Assembly (NCBI GenBank): GCA_003153315.1
Contig: PLYA01000033.1
Span: 62,001 to 126,000 of the forward strand
Direction of reading: 5' to 3'
Length of the DNA stretch: 64,000 nt
Source of the DNA: Bacteroidota bacterium
GTDB lineage: Bacteria > Bacteroidota > Bacteroidia > B-17B0 > Aurantibacillaceae
A model generated the notes under the pieces. It was given only the letters and a program-made list of their open reading frames with translations. It did not search any database and had not been told where the DNA came from. The position numbers were made by a program, and so were the translations under genes. Shown here piece by piece: positions 1 to 9,142 of the stretch (its first letter is position 1; each line of letters opens with the position of its first letter).

Positions 1-885
1 GTAAGAATCAATTTGCTTTTGTAAACTGTTATTTAATTTAAGCGAAATGAAAATATCTTTTACGGCAGCCACTTTCTCTTTGGGATTAAACTGTTTTTTA
101 GTTAGCCAGTTTTGTAGTTCCTTTTTTTGTTTAGCACTACTTGTTTCAAGTGCTTTTAAAAGCAGCCATGTTTTTTTATTAGCAATAATATCACCACCTG
201 TTTGCTTGCCAACTTTTTCGGCGACACCAAATACATCTAAATAATCATCAGTTAACTGAAAAGCAATTCCTAATTTTTCTCCTGCTCTGTAAAACAAGTC
301 CGCATCTTCTTTTGAAGCCTTAGCACATATAGCACCCATTTGCATACTGCAACCCAATAACACAGCTGTTTTTAAGCGTATCATTTCAATATACTCATCA
401 ATGCTTACGTTGCTTCGGGTTTCAAAATCCATATCCAGTTGCTGACCTTCGCATAATCCAATAGCAGTGGTAGAAAAAATGCGTTGCAATTGAATAGAAG
501 TTTCTTTTTTGCATTTGGCAAGTTCCTGATAGGCTTTTACTAACAAAACATCTCCGCTTAAAATAGCAATGTTTCTATTCCATTTTTCATGAACGGTTTG
601 TTTTCCGCGCCGCAAAGGTGCATTATCCATAATATCATCATGGATTAAAGAAAAATTATGAAACAACTCTACTGCCGCAGCCGCAGGTAATACTTTTGTT
701 ATTTTAGCATCAAAACAATCAGCAGCAATTAAGGCAAGTAATGGACGAATACGTTTGGCATCCAAGCCTAAAAAATAAGTTACAGGCTGATATAAATTTT
801 GTGGGTGCTTAGGTAATTCATTTACTAAAGGTGTAAAGTAATCATCAAAGACGGCCGCTAATTTTTTGTAGGGGTTTTCGTTCAT
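1..885 (-). CDS. Polyprenyl (isoprenoid) diphosphate synthase, C-terminus cut by window edge
   Basis: Trans-isoprenyl diphosphate synthase, which condenses isopentenyl diphosphate with allylic diphosphates for quinone or carotenoid chains. Reading in from the ATG at 885 gives about 295 codons with no stop before the window edge. The first Asp-rich motif DDIMD lies at residues 83-87 followed by LRRG, and the second, DDYLD, at 213-217 after FQLT. The family is usually about 325 aa, so roughly the last 30 residues are missing. It lies 30 nt downstream of rfbA on the same strand and may be cotranscribed. Chain length cannot be told from sequence alone. Confidence 0.93.
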   Translation of the reverse strand, partial: MNENPYKKLAAVFDDYFTPLVNELPKHPQNLYQPVTYFLGLDAKRIRPLLALIAADCFDAKITKVLPAAAAVELFHNFSLIHDDIMDNAPLRRGKQTVHEKWNRNIAILSGDVLLVKAYQELAKCKKETSIQLQRIFSTTAIGLCEGQQLDMDFETRSNVSIDEYIEMIRLKTAVLLGCSMQMGAICAKASKEDADLFYRAGEKLGIAFQLTDDYLDVFGVAEKVGKQTGGDIIANKKTWLLLKALETSSAKQKKELQNWLTKKQFNPKEKVAAVKDIFISLKLNNSLQKQIDSY

Positions 886-915
886 AGTTTGGTTTCAATA
901 CCCAACAAATTTCCT

Positions 916-1770
916 TTACAATTTCAGCAGATAGGTTCCATAACCACTCTTAGTTAGGGGTTGAGCTATTCTATGTAATTGCTCTTTGTTGATGTAGCCC
1001 ATGTTGTAAGCAATTTCCTCAATACAACCAATCTTTAATCCCTGACGTTCTTCTATAACCTGCACAAACTGCCCTGCCTGCATAAGCGATGCAAAGGTGC
1101 CCGTATCAAGCCAGGCGGTACCCCTGTCAAGTATACGTACTTCCAGTTTCTTTTGCTCTAAGTATTTTTTATTTACATCGGTAATTTCATATTCGCCACG
1201 TGGACTTGGTTTTAAGTGCTTGGCTATTTCTACCACCGAGTTATCGTAGAAATACAAACCCGGTACTGCATAATTAGATTTTGGCTTAGCAGGTTTCTCT
1301 TCAATAGAAAGCACTTTATGGTTCTCGTCAAAATCAACTACACCATAACGCTCAGGGTCGCTTACGTGATAAGCAAACACAATTCCTCCATTGGGGTTTT
1401 TACAGGTTTGTAATTGGCGGCCTAATCCTATTCCATGAAAAATGTTATCGCCTAACACCAGCGCTACATTTTCTTTACCGATAAATTTCTCTCCTATAAC
1501 AAATGCCTGCGCGAGGCCGTTTGGAACTTCTTGTACTGCATACGAAAACTTACAACCTATTTGAGAACCATCTCCCAAAAGCCTTTCAAAGTTGGGTAGA
1601 TCAGTAGGGGTAGAAATAATTAATACTTCGTTAATACCTGCCATTAACAAGATAGATAGGGGGTAATAAATCATCGGTTTATCATACACAGGCATCATTT
1701 GTTTGCTCATGGCAAGTGTAAGCGGGTGCAAACGTGTACCGGAGCCTCCGGCTAAAATTATTCCTTTCAT
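916..1770 (-). CDS. rfbA: Glucose-1-phosphate thymidylyltransferase RfbA/RmlA
   Basis: Makes dTDP-glucose from glucose-1-phosphate and dTTP, the first step to dTDP-rhamnose and other deoxysugars of surface polysaccharide. The 284 aa length is close to the usual 290. The N-terminal nucleotide-binding signature [11 protein letters not shown] (8-18) is followed by [16 protein letters not shown]; further in are [14 protein letters not shown] and TAWLDTGT, all typical of RmlA. No rfbBCD genes lie next to it here, so the rest of the pathway must be elsewhere. The start at 1770 gives the expected MKGIILAGG opening. Confidence 0.96.
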   Translation of the reverse strand: MKGIILAGGSGTRLHPLTLAMSKQMMPVYDKPMIYYPLSILLMAGINEVLIISTPTDLPNFERLLGDGSQIGCKFSYAVQEVPNGLAQAFVIGEKFIGKENVALVLGDNIFHGIGLGRQLQTCKNPNGGIVFAYHVSDPERYGVVDFDENHKVLSIEEKPAKPKSNYAVPGLYFYDNSVVEIAKHLKPSPRGEYEITDVNKKYLEQKKLEVRILDRGTAWLDTGTFASLMQAGQFVQVIEERQGLKIGCIEEIAYNMGYINKEQLHRIAQPLTKSGYGTYLLKL

Positions 1771-1873
1771 CGTATTTAAATTAAATGCTTAAAAGACAAA
1801 TGTAAGAAAGCCATACTAATAAGCAAAAGCAAAGTATTTTAAAAATAAGTATATTTACTGCTCAATAAACCAC

Positions 1874-2389
1874 ATGAGAATAAAAAGTATTCTGCTTTTT
1901 TCCGCCTTATTAGTTTTGGTAGTTGCAACGCTATCCTGTAAAAAGAAATCCCCTGCTCCCACACCTACCCCTACTGCTATACCCCCTACTTTTTCTTTTA
2001 CTGCTTTGGGCATTGCAGCTACAGGTGTTCAATATACAATTACTAATCCCCAAGGCGGGCCTCTTCAAGTAACAGGCAGTAATGCAAGCAATACCAGCAA
2101 TTATCAAACGGTGCAGATAACGGTTACTGGCGGATCTATAACCGCCCCCGGCACATTTACTTTAAATGCAACGGCTTCTTCAGGCGGTAATAGCGGAGTT
2201 TATACTTCGGGGTCAGGTTCTTTTCTTTATAATACAAATGCCTCGCATACGGGCAGCATTACCGTCAGCAAAGTTGATATGGTTAATCGTTTAATTTCGG
2301 CTTCTTTTAATTTTTCTGCGCAGGAATATACACCTACCAATACTTCATCAGGAACCATTTCGGGCTCGTTTACTAATGTGGGTTTTTAA
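1874..2389 (+). CDS. Hypothetical lipoprotein
   Basis: A 171 aa protein that I do not recognise. The N-terminus is hydrophobic and ends in a lipobox-like LSC with Cys at about residue 22, followed by a lysine and Pro/Thr-rich linker (KKKSPAPTPTPT), so it is probably a lipidated envelope protein. The rest is rich in Gly, Ser, Thr and Asn with alternating hydrophobics and is likely a small beta-sandwich. It stands alone, divergent from rfbA. Confidence 0.75.
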   Translation: MRIKSILLFSALLVLVVATLSCKKKSPAPTPTPTAIPPTFSFTALGIAATGVQYTITNPQGGPLQVTGSNASNTSNYQTVQITVTGGSITAPGTFTLNATASSGGNSGVYTSGSGSFLYNTNASHTGSITVSKVDMVNRLISASFNFSAQEYTPTNTSSGTISGSFTNVGF

Positions 2390-2401
2390 TATCCTTTAAT
2401 A

Positions 2402-2518
2402 CTACTTTGTATTTTCTATATAAGCTACTACCAAAGTCATTGCTACAACATACATGGCTGCATATAATTTAGCTTTTTGGGCGTTTCTTTTAGATTCAAT
2501 TGTGTTTACCATATGCAT
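2402..2518 (-). CDS. Small single-pass membrane protein (36-38 aa)
   Basis: Short ORF from ATG at 2518 (MHMVNT) or in-frame ATG at 2512 to a TAG at 2402. The N-terminus is basic (ESKRNAQKAK), followed by one hydrophobic stretch (LYAAMYVVAMTLVVAYI) and a short polar tail, so it would be an inner-membrane microprotein. It fills the gap between two lipoprotein genes. Support is composition only; I know of no family. Confidence 0.4.
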   Translation of the reverse strand: MHMVNTIESKRNAQKAKLYAAMYVVAMTLVVAYIENTK

Positions 2519-2647
2519 AAAATATACCGACAAATTTAAGTTCACTTAAATCTTTTAAGAATATCCTACATCATTTTAGAAGGTGATATGCATCACTTAG
2601 TGTTTTCAGACCTCAACTTATTTAAAACAAAAAATCCATTGTATGCA

Positions 2648-3421
2648 CTATTTACAGGTATACTCAATCAATATCTCTGTTCTTCTGTTTAGCCACCTGC
2701 CCTGCTCGGTACTATTATCTGCCAAAGGAGAGGTAGAAGATAGTCCGTTATAGAGTATCTTGTTTCTCCCTACCCCTAAATCCAAAAGGTACATACTGAT
2801 GATTTTAGCTCGTTTAAAAGAAAGTTGTTTGTTGTACTTGCCGTCTCCACCAATACTATCGGTATATCCGGTAATGGTAATTTTGGCAATCCCATTCTTA
2901 GCTATTTCTTTTGAAATAATTACTTTGTCAGAGTCCGACAATTGGGCCACATCAAATGGATAGTGAATAATTAGATTTTGTTGGCATTTCTGTTTTACAC
3001 TGTCTTTGCTGTTTGAATTTACTTTTGTTGAAACCGTATCTAGGTTGCTATAAGGAGTGCTTTTACTTCCTTTCAAAGTATCCGATTTATTAATAGTAAC
3101 CGCAGATGCTTTTGAATCTATCTTCTCCTTTTTTGAAGAGGAGTTAGCTGATTTATTAGCTGCGTAATTTGAATCTGTTTTTGTTTTCTGGTTTAATTTG
3201 GCACTGCCTTTATTATCACTTCTCTTTCTTTTAAATTTTCTGGATGCAGTATAAATACTGGCATTCATATTTATTTTAAACTTCAGGTATTTGTCATATA
3301 ATTTTCCGTAAACACATCGCTTGTTAAAACATATCTGAAACCCATGTTTTAGGTGTATTACACACGAAGTAAGTAATAAAGAGGAAACTATAATAAGCAG
3401 CAGCTTGCGGTACTTGAGCAC
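2648..3421 (-). CDS. OmpA-family lipoprotein
   Basis: A 257 aa lipoprotein with signal peptide and lipobox LLTSC (Cys20). A Lys/Ser-rich low-complexity middle (about 60-140) leads to a C-terminal OmpA-like peptidoglycan-binding domain (about 150-257). Family features there include ITGYTDSIGG, then LSFKRAKIISMYLLDLGV and WLNRRTEI. The OmpA domain is known to bind diaminopimelate-type peptidoglycan, so this protein probably tethers the outer membrane to the wall. The basic linker would span the periplasm. Confidence 0.85.
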   Translation of the reverse strand: MLKYRKLLLIIVSSLLLTSCVIHLKHGFQICFNKRCVYGKLYDKYLKFKINMNASIYTASRKFKRKRSDNKGSAKLNQKTKTDSNYAANKSANSSSKKEKIDSKASAVTINKSDTLKGSKSTPYSNLDTVSTKVNSNSKDSVKQKCQQNLIIHYPFDVAQLSDSDKVIISKEIAKNGIAKITITGYTDSIGGDGKYNKQLSFKRAKIISMYLLDLGVGRNKILYNGLSSTSPLADNSTEQGRWLNRRTEILIEYTCK

Positions 3422-3487
3422 TATTTTATAATATGCTCTAATTTAGTAAAATATTTAGAAAAGTTATTTTAGGCGTATTCGTATTAC

Positions 3488-4264
3488 TTACTCCTTTTTC
3501 TTAACCAGCATAGTCCCTTTATCATTTACAACTATTTCGTATTTTGGTTTCAGGGCTTCTAAGAATTTTTTGAAAGAATTGTACCCAAAATTACGCGAGT
3601 CGAAAGAGGAATCTATTTTACGGATGGCTTTAGCTAACTCTCCTGCCGGAGCTAAGCCCGTAAGGTCGTTAATAGCTATCTGAAAGGCGTTATCAATTAA
3701 GGTAATATCAATAGGCTTATTGGTTATTTTGTTTGTTAAAACCGGAAGCTCTGTTTTTCCTACAATTTTTAAATTAACTGGTTTGGGCTGATTCCTTTTG
3801 TTTTCGGGAATTCTTTTTTCATTAGGTGGCGTAAGCACTTCGGTATAAATAAAGTTTTCGCAAGATTTTACAAAAGCTTCCGGGGTATGAGCTTTGCCCA
3901 TACCCATTACAAAAAAACCTTCTTCGCGCAGGCGGTTGGCAAGCCCGGTATAATCGCTGTCGCTTGAAACAATGCAAATACCCTCTACCAGTTTGGCGTG
4001 CATAATATCCATGGCATCAATAATCAAAGCACTATCGGTAGAGTTTTTGCCGGTGGTGTAAGAAAATTTTTGCATGGGGCGTATAGCAAACTGGTTTAAT
4101 TTATTCTTCCAGCTGTTCATGTGCTGGTTGGTCCAATCGGCATAAATGCGTTTGATGGTAATGCGCCCGAATTTGGATGCCTCGTTCAGCATTTGCTCTA
4201 TAATGCTTGCTTCGGCATTATCGCCATCAATTAATACGGCTATTTTAAATTTTATTTCAGACAT
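3488..4264 (-). CDS. NYN-domain ribonuclease-like protein with LOTUS/OST-HTH domain
   Basis: A 258 aa protein. The N-terminal NYN (LabA/DUF88, PIN-like) domain has acidic residues typical of a metal nuclease site: D13 and D15 in LIDGDNAE, D77/D83/D86 in TDSALIIDAMD, and D102/D104 in SSDSDYT. The C-terminal third (about 190-258, ending KPKYEIVVNDKGTMLVKK) resembles a LOTUS/OST-HTH RNA-binding domain. NYN-LOTUS proteins are thought to act on RNA; the substrate here is unknown. It is 11 nt downstream of the frameshifted gene on the same strand. Confidence 0.85.
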   Translation of the reverse strand: MSEIKFKIAVLIDGDNAEASIIEQMLNEASKFGRITIKRIYADWTNQHMNSWKNKLNQFAIRPMQKFSYTTGKNSTDSALIIDAMDIMHAKLVEGICIVSSDSDYTGLANRLREEGFFVMGMGKAHTPEAFVKSCENFIYTEVLTPPNEKRIPENKRNQPKPVNLKIVGKTELPVLTNKITNKPIDITLIDNAFQIAINDLTGLAPAGELAKAIRKIDSSFDSRNFGYNSFKKFLEALKPKYEIVVNDKGTMLVKKKE

Positions 4265-4275
4265 GGTTCTATTTA

Positions 4276-4572
4276 TTAAAATACATTATCTAAAGTCTCA
4301 GCATTCATTATTCTTTGTCTAGAAGAATATCTTGGACTTTGTGGTGCTTTTCCTTTTATTTTACCTAATCCTACTTTTCTAATTTTTTTAGCAGGGCTAT
4401 TAAAATATAATACATATTTATTTGTGTTTTTCCATTGTTTAATGCTTTTGACTTCTGCTATATAGGTTATTGCTGATATTGGAGCCACTTGATAAGCAGC
4501 AATATATTTTATTTTAGGAATCATTGATGAGTTTAAGCGAATTGAATACCAACAATTTTCATCAATAAACAC
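4276..4572 (-). pseudogene. C-terminal fragment of a frameshifted conserved hypothetical protein
   Basis: This is the second half of one gene broken near 4700-4705. From the GTG at 4572 it encodes 98 aa, but the frame stays open and protein-like upstream to about 4699 (NRKGNILYEFEPFLNEV), overlapping the end of the N-terminal ORF. There is no ATG in frame, which argues that it is not an independent gene. The content (IPKIKYIAAYQVAPISAITYIAEV) matches my memory of the C-terminus of a widespread bacterial hypothetical family of about 300 aa. Confidence 0.65.
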
Positions 4573-4675
4573 TTCTTTAAAACCATCTTCTCTTGCAGGA
4601 ATAACTATAGTGTCTATATCGGAAATATCAACTTTTTCTGTATCCTCTATAACCTCATTAAGAAAAGGCTCAAAT

Positions 4676-5248
4676 TCATAAAGTATGTTTCCTTTTCTGT
4701 TTTTTATACTTTTTTAAAGTAATAACTTCTACTGGAAATTTAAATTTACTTATTAAAACTGTTTCTAATTCTTCGTCTAATTCATCAATTATTAATAAGG
4801 CATTGAAAGAATCTTTTTTATGAATAATTGACTCTAATAAGTAATCTACGTTTTCATAACTATTTTTTCTTGCGAAATCCTCACATGTTTTCCAATCAGT
4901 AGGTCGCTTTTGCAACATCTCTTTAATAATATTCTTCACTTTAACTTTTGAAGCTTCAAATGATAATGAAAATTCCAAAATCTGAACTGCTATATGCTTT
5001 AAAGATTGGTGCCGAGCAAGGTCGTTTTCTACAACGAATATTTTTGGGTCTTGGTGATTTGTCATATCTATTAAATACCCATCAGGCAAATTGTTAGTGC
5101 TGCCTTGCTTCCCTATTTTCTTTTTATCATCTAAATATATTCTGTTAGAGCTAAATAAAGCACTCTTTACTTCATTAACCGCATCTTCCAATTCGGACTC
5201 TTTATCAAAAGGAATCTCTAAATATTTTTCGTTTTTATTCCAAAGCAT
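4676..5248 (-). CDS. Conserved hypothetical (possible nuclease-like) protein, N-terminal part before a frameshift
   Basis: A 190 aa ORF starting MLWNKNEKYLEIPF. It contains PDGYLID followed by FVVENDL, a D...E-x-N arrangement reminiscent of PD-(D/E)XK-type folds (resemblance only). The tail KKYKKQKRKHTL departs from the family pattern exactly where the other frame picks up with NRKGNILYEFEPF. Removing one A from the A6 run (T6 at 4700-4705 on the plus strand) would join the two into one protein of about 320 aa. The break may be a true mutation or an assembly error. Confidence 0.7.
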   Translation of the reverse strand: MLWNKNEKYLEIPFDKESELEDAVNEVKSALFSSNRIYLDDKKKIGKQGSTNNLPDGYLIDMTNHQDPKIFVVENDLARHQSLKHIAVQILEFSLSFEASKVKVKNIIKEMLQKRPTDWKTCEDFARKNSYENVDYLLESIIHKKDSFNALLIIDELDEELETVLISKFKFPVEVITLKKYKKQKRKHTL

Positions 5249-5355
5249 AGTTTCTTATTTAATATTAGCATCTATAAAGCCTAATCAAATATACAAGATT
5301 AAATATAACAAAAAACCCTTCCTACTGCTAAGAAAGGGCATTTTGTTATGAGATA

Positions 5356-5382
5356 AGATTGCCGCGCTTCGCTCGCAATGAC
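5356..5382. repeat. Dispersed REP-like repeat, copy 1
   Basis: The sequence GATTGCCGCGCTTCGCTCGC followed by AATGAC recurs at 41750-41775 and, inverted, at 56747-56775. It is GC-rich against an AT-rich background and contains the near-palindromic core GCGCTTCGCTCGC. Intergenic in all three places. Confidence 0.7.
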
Positions 5383-5554
5383 AAAGAGAAAAAGTAATGC
5401 TTTTTTCATAATGGCTATTTCAAAGATACTCAAATGTAATTAAAACTATCAAGCAAAAATCCCCCACCCCCAGCAAGGCAGGGCTTTTAAATTATACCTA
5501 TTAACTTAGATTAAACTCCGGTAACGGTTATAATTACTACGTTTATACTATATG

Positions 5555-5591
5555 TACCACGCTGTTCGTCTTGCGGCTCGGGCCATGGTGT
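5555..5591. repeat. Dispersed imperfect hairpin repeat, copy 1
   Basis: The motif CACGCTGTTCGTCTTGCGGC then TCGGGCCATGGTG is an imperfect hairpin. Related sequences occur at 41564-41600 and 44816-44852, where the central stem GCCTT..AAGGC and the flanks ATCATGC..GCATGAT are better preserved. Confidence 0.45.
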
Positions 5592-5657
5592 TTTATTTTT
5601 ATTGGTTTATGTTTATAATTACTTGTTTCACTTTTCTTGGCGAATATTTTATTGTTT

Positions 5658-5905
5658 GAACAGGAAAGTTCACTTCCTAATTTCCTTAGTTCAGTGTACA
5701 AATTGCGCAGTTCAAATACTATGAGCCTACTTTATTCTCTAAACTGCTGCGTTTATATACTAAACTCTTTAGTTTAGATAGTAAATTGCGTAGTTTGAAA
5801 TTTGAATTACGCGGTTCACAACCTAAACTCCTTAGTTTATACTCTAAATTGCGTAGTTTATATACTACAAGAGCACTTTACGATTTAAACTAAGGAAATT
5901 ATACA
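5658..5905. repeat. Non-coding array of degenerate 21-nt repeats (array 1)
   Basis: About twelve consecutive units of 20-22 nt (mostly 21), such as AACTCCTTAGTTTATACTCTA then AATTGCGTAGTTTATATACTA. The consensus is roughly AAYTNCNTAGTTTATANNCTA. Units share the AGTTT core and vary elsewhere. No coding frame is supported. The array fills most of the gene-free stretch 5249-6021, which also holds a REP-like and a hairpin repeat; I see no gene there. Confidence 0.75.
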
Positions 5906-6021
5906 TTTTACTACGCAAATCAGACACTCAACTTTTCAGTTTTAACACTTTGACGGTCAATTTAGATTTACGTTTAGGTAAAAACAGGAGATATTTTCAT
6001 AGTATTTATTTATTCTTTTGG

Positions 6022-6891
6022 CTAAATTAGGGTATAATTTCTGTTTTCGCCTACACGCCAGCCGCTAAGCTTTTCTATTTGCGCCAGTAGTTTGTCTTTT
6101 GCCGACAGGTTTATTTTAGATGTATCAAAAGTAAAATCCCAGTTTTGGTTTTGTATGCGTTTTTGCATTACGGCAGGCTGTGTTCCGGTAAATTTGCTCA
6201 AACTGTCAATAGTACTATAATCAAACTCATCGGCAGCACTTACCATTTTTTTAACTACCTCATCATCGTGCCACATTTTATGAAAACTCTTTTGCTTATC
6301 CTGCTGTGCCTTTGGTGGTTTTACCCAACCATAATGATAAATAGAAGCGTCTATAGCTTTTACGTGCAGCTTCTCATCATTTTTTCTAAAGCCCTGTGCA
6401 TCTTTATAAGAACGTATGTGCTTATCGTTGCGTATCACTCTAATTTCATTCCTGTACCATCGCCTTGAATTACCTACGTAATCATAACTTCCATAAAAGT
6501 GGGTGTAATTAAACAAAAGCCCTTCTACTTTCATATCATACTTATTGGCTTCCATGGCCGCACGCACTGTATCCAAATACTTTTCGTGCAATACCTCATC
6601 AGCCTGTATATAAAAAGCCCAGTCGCTTTTACTATCAATTGCATCAAAGGCACGGTTGGTTTCATTGGCCAGCAGTTTTCCTCCTTCACGCAGACTATCA
6701 TCCCAAACACTTTGTATAATTTTTATTTTTGGGGAATTAATGGCTTGTATAAGTTCTAAAGTGCCATCATTGCAATTACCAATATTCACTATAAACTCAT
6801 CACATACAGGAAGTACAGATGTAATGGCCTCCACCACCGGATAATCAAATTTAACGGCATTCTTGGCAATGGTAAAACCCGAAACCTTCAT
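6022..6891 (-). CDS. Family 2-like glycosyltransferase
   Basis: A 289 aa protein with a GT-A glycosyltransferase opening: SGFTIAKNAVKFDYPVVEAI, then CDEFIVNIGNCNDGT, and the nucleotide-sugar Asp motif in WAFYIQADEVLHEKY. The central region (YNHF-type residues, NEIRVIR, IYHYGWVKPP) resembles Bacteroidota glycosyltransferases that modify surface glycans. No membrane helices are seen, so it is cytosolic or peripheral. Its ATG directly follows the purB stop (TAA then ATG), implying translational coupling, though there is no obvious functional link to purine synthesis. Confidence 0.85.
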   Translation of the reverse strand: MKVSGFTIAKNAVKFDYPVVEAITSVLPVCDEFIVNIGNCNDGTLELIQAINSPKIKIIQSVWDDSLREGGKLLANETNRAFDAIDSKSDWAFYIQADEVLHEKYLDTVRAAMEANKYDMKVEGLLFNYTHFYGSYDYVGNSRRWYRNEIRVIRNDKHIRSYKDAQGFRKNDEKLHVKAIDASIYHYGWVKPPKAQQDKQKSFHKMWHDDEVVKKMVSAADEFDYSTIDSLSKFTGTQPAVMQKRIQNQNWDFTFDTSKINLSAKDKLLAQIEKLSGWRVGENRNYTLI

Positions 6892-8247
6892 TTAAAAATT
6901 ATGCACTCCTGTATAGTTATGCGGAGAAATCTTTTTCAATTCTTCTTTTACGGCATCACTCACTTTAAGCGTTTCAATAAAAGCATGTATCTCATTTTGA
7001 GTAATGGCAGCATTGGTACGTGTAAGTTCTTTCAGGGCTTCATAAGGTTTAGGATAACCCTCTCTGCGCAATATCGTTTGTATGGCTTCGGCAACAACCA
7101 TCCAGCTCTTTTCCAAATCGGCATGCAATGCTTTTTCATTCAGGATAATTTTATTCAATCCCTTAAGGATAGATTGATAAGCCAGGTAACTATGCGCTAT
7201 AGGAACTCCGATGTTTCTAAGAACAGTACTATCCGTTAAATCTCTCTGAAGTCTTGATATAGGAAGTTTTGCCGAAAGATGTTCAAACAACGCGTTAGCG
7301 ATGCCAAGGTTACCTTCTGCATTCTCAAAGTCAATAGGATTTACTTTATGCGGCATAGCCGATGAACCAATCTCACCTTCTTTTATCTTTTGTTTGAAGT
7401 ATTCCATCGAGATATAAGTCCACATATCACGCGAGAAATCAATCAGTATGGTATTGATGCGTTTTACATTATCAAACCAGGCAGCTAAATAATCATAGTG
7501 CTCAATCTGTGTGGTATGTTGCGAACGATGCAAACCAAGTTTCTCATTCACAAACGTATTGGCAAAATCAATCCAATTAATAGTAGGATATGCCACATGA
7601 TGCGCATTAAAATTTCCGGTAGCACCACCAAACTTAGCAGGGTAGGGGTTTTGTTTTAACGTGTTTAACTGCAATTGCAAACGTTCGGCAAATACCATCA
7701 GCTCTTTACCCAAACTGGTTGGCGAAGCAGGCTGCCCATGTGTGCGGGCAAGCATGGGTATATCTTTCCAATCCTGTGCAAAAGCTTTTATCTTATCAAT
7801 CAGGGTTTTAATGGAAGCAATAAAAACCTCATCGCAACATTTCTTTAAACTAAGCGGAATGGCCGTGTTATTAATATCCTGAGAGGTCAAACCAAAATGA
7901 ATGAACTCGCTATATTTATCTAACCCAAGCGCCGTAAATTTCTCTTTCAAAAAATATTCAACTGCTTTCACGTCATGGTTAGTAATCTTCTCGGTTGCTT
8001 TTATTTTCTCTGCTTCAGTTATATTAAAATACGCTACAATATTTCTTAGCGATGTAATATCTTCCTTTGGAAAATTCTTTAACTGTGGCAAAGGCAATTC
8101 TACCAAGGCAATAAAGTATTCTACTTCTACCCACACACGGTATTTAATAAGCGCATACTCGCTAAAGTAATCGGCAAAAGGCGCGCAAGTGTTTCTATAA
8201 CGCCCGTCAATCGGGGATATTGCAATAAGATTATTTAAGGTGCTCAT
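6892..8247 (-). CDS. purB: Adenylosuccinate lyase
   Basis: Cleaves SAICAR and adenylosuccinate in purine synthesis. The 451 aa protein opens LIAISPIDGRY, which is typical of the E. coli-like PurB branch. The fumarase/aspartase superfamily signature GSSAMPHKVNP is at 294-304, the substrate loop TSQDIN at 121-126, and the catalytic-region ARTHGQP at about 168-174. Homotetramer in known members. First gene of a two-gene unit with the downstream glycosyltransferase. Confidence 0.97.
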   Translation of the reverse strand: MSTLNNLIAISPIDGRYRNTCAPFADYFSEYALIKYRVWVEVEYFIALVELPLPQLKNFPKEDITSLRNIVAYFNITEAEKIKATEKITNHDVKAVEYFLKEKFTALGLDKYSEFIHFGLTSQDINNTAIPLSLKKCCDEVFIASIKTLIDKIKAFAQDWKDIPMLARTHGQPASPTSLGKELMVFAERLQLQLNTLKQNPYPAKFGGATGNFNAHHVAYPTINWIDFANTFVNEKLGLHRSQHTTQIEHYDYLAAWFDNVKRINTILIDFSRDMWTYISMEYFKQKIKEGEIGSSAMPHKVNPIDFENAEGNLGIANALFEHLSAKLPISRLQRDLTDSTVLRNIGVPIAHSYLAYQSILKGLNKIILNEKALHADLEKSWMVVAEAIQTILRREGYPKPYEALKELTRTNAAITQNEIHAFIETLKVSDAVKEELKKISPHNYTGVHNF

Positions 8248-8284
8248 AATTTATGGAAAGGGCAAAATTAGCTAATTATTTATT

Positions 8285-8292
8285 TATATTTG
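8285..8292 (+). promoter_or_regulatory. Bacteroidota -7 promoter element before the 7TM-SpoIIE gene
   Basis: TATATTTG matches TAnnTTTG. It lies 4 nt before the GTG at 8297, so transcription would start at or near the start codon (a leaderless or very short leader mRNA). No clear -33 TTG was found. Confidence 0.4.
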
Positions 8293-8296
8293 AATT

Positions 8297-9142
8297 GTGA
8301 ATAGTTTAAAGAAGTATGCTGTAGTTTGCCTGTTATTTGTTTTTTGTAATACTGTTTTTTCGCAAGTAATTGTTACTTCTGCAATTACTGATAGCACAGA
8401 GGCAGGATTACAGAAGATTTCTACCGATAAATGGAAATACCACAAAGGAGATAACACCGATTGGGCAAAGCCTGATTACAAGGATGTCTTATGGGATTCG
8501 GTAAAGTCTAGACTTAATATAGATGATTTACCAAAAGATTACTTTAATAATATAGCTTGGTTTAGGTTAACTGTAAATATTGATACAACATTGGTAAACA
8601 AGCCTGTTGCTTTTTCAATAACTCATAACGGTGCTTCCCAGATTTACCTGAATGGAAAACTAATCAGGCATTTTGGTAAAGTATGTGCTATTGATTCTTG
8701 CGAGAAAAGAATTGACCCACAAAATGAACCCTTTGCTGTTTCATTTACTAAAACCAAAAACAATGTAATTGCTATAAGATATTCTAATACCAAAGCACAG
8801 GAATATTATAAAAAGTATGACGAAAGTAAAGCCGGGTTTATTTTTAAAATAAGTCCTATTAATGCTGCTATTTCAGGTTTTAGCGGTGCTTATGAGTTTA
8901 CCTTATTTATCTTAATGAGTATTTTCGGGTTCTTTATTGCACTGTCTTTATTACATCTGCTTATCTTTCTTTTCTATCGCAAACAACCCGCTAACTTACA
9001 CTACAGTATTTTTGCCTGCATTTTGGCTCTTGCCTTTTTAATTAGTGCTATTGCACAAACCAGCCCTTATCCTGATTTTACCATTAAACTGAATTATTAT
9101 TTTGCTTATTGCATACCTGTTCTTTTTCTTTCTTGGCCATGA
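8297..9142 (+). CDS. 7TMR-DISM signalling protein, N-terminal part before a frameshift
   Basis: A 281 aa ORF from a GTG at 8297. A signal peptide (ending NTVFSQ) precedes an extracytoplasmic beta-rich 7TMR-DISM-like domain (about 30-190, with WFRLTVNID and YLNGKLIRHFG). Two full membrane helices follow, and a third is cut short at YYFAYCIPVLFLSWP. The remaining four to five helices and the phosphatase lie in the -1 frame just downstream, so this and the next ORF are one gene of about 720 codons split near 9120-9135. The protein would sense an external ligand through the DISM domain. Confidence 0.8.
   Translation: MNSLKKYAVVCLLFVFCNTVFSQVIVTSAITDSTEAGLQKISTDKWKYHKGDNTDWAKPDYKDVLWDSVKSRLNIDDLPKDYFNNIAWFRLTVNIDTTLVNKPVAFSITHNGASQIYLNGKLIRHFGKVCAIDSCEKRIDPQNEPFAVSFTKTKNNVIAIRYSNTKAQEYYKKYDESKAGFIFKISPINAAISGFSGAYEFTLFILMSIFGFFIALSLLHLLIFLFYRKQPANLHYSIFACILALAFLISAIAQTSPYPDFTIKLNYYFAYCIPVLFLSWP

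Noticed and set aside
4700-4706. Programmed -1 frameshift at an A-rich slippery heptamer
   Set aside because: Joining the two ORFs needs a +1 (or -2) shift, and the zero-frame codons do not match X-XXY-YYZ.
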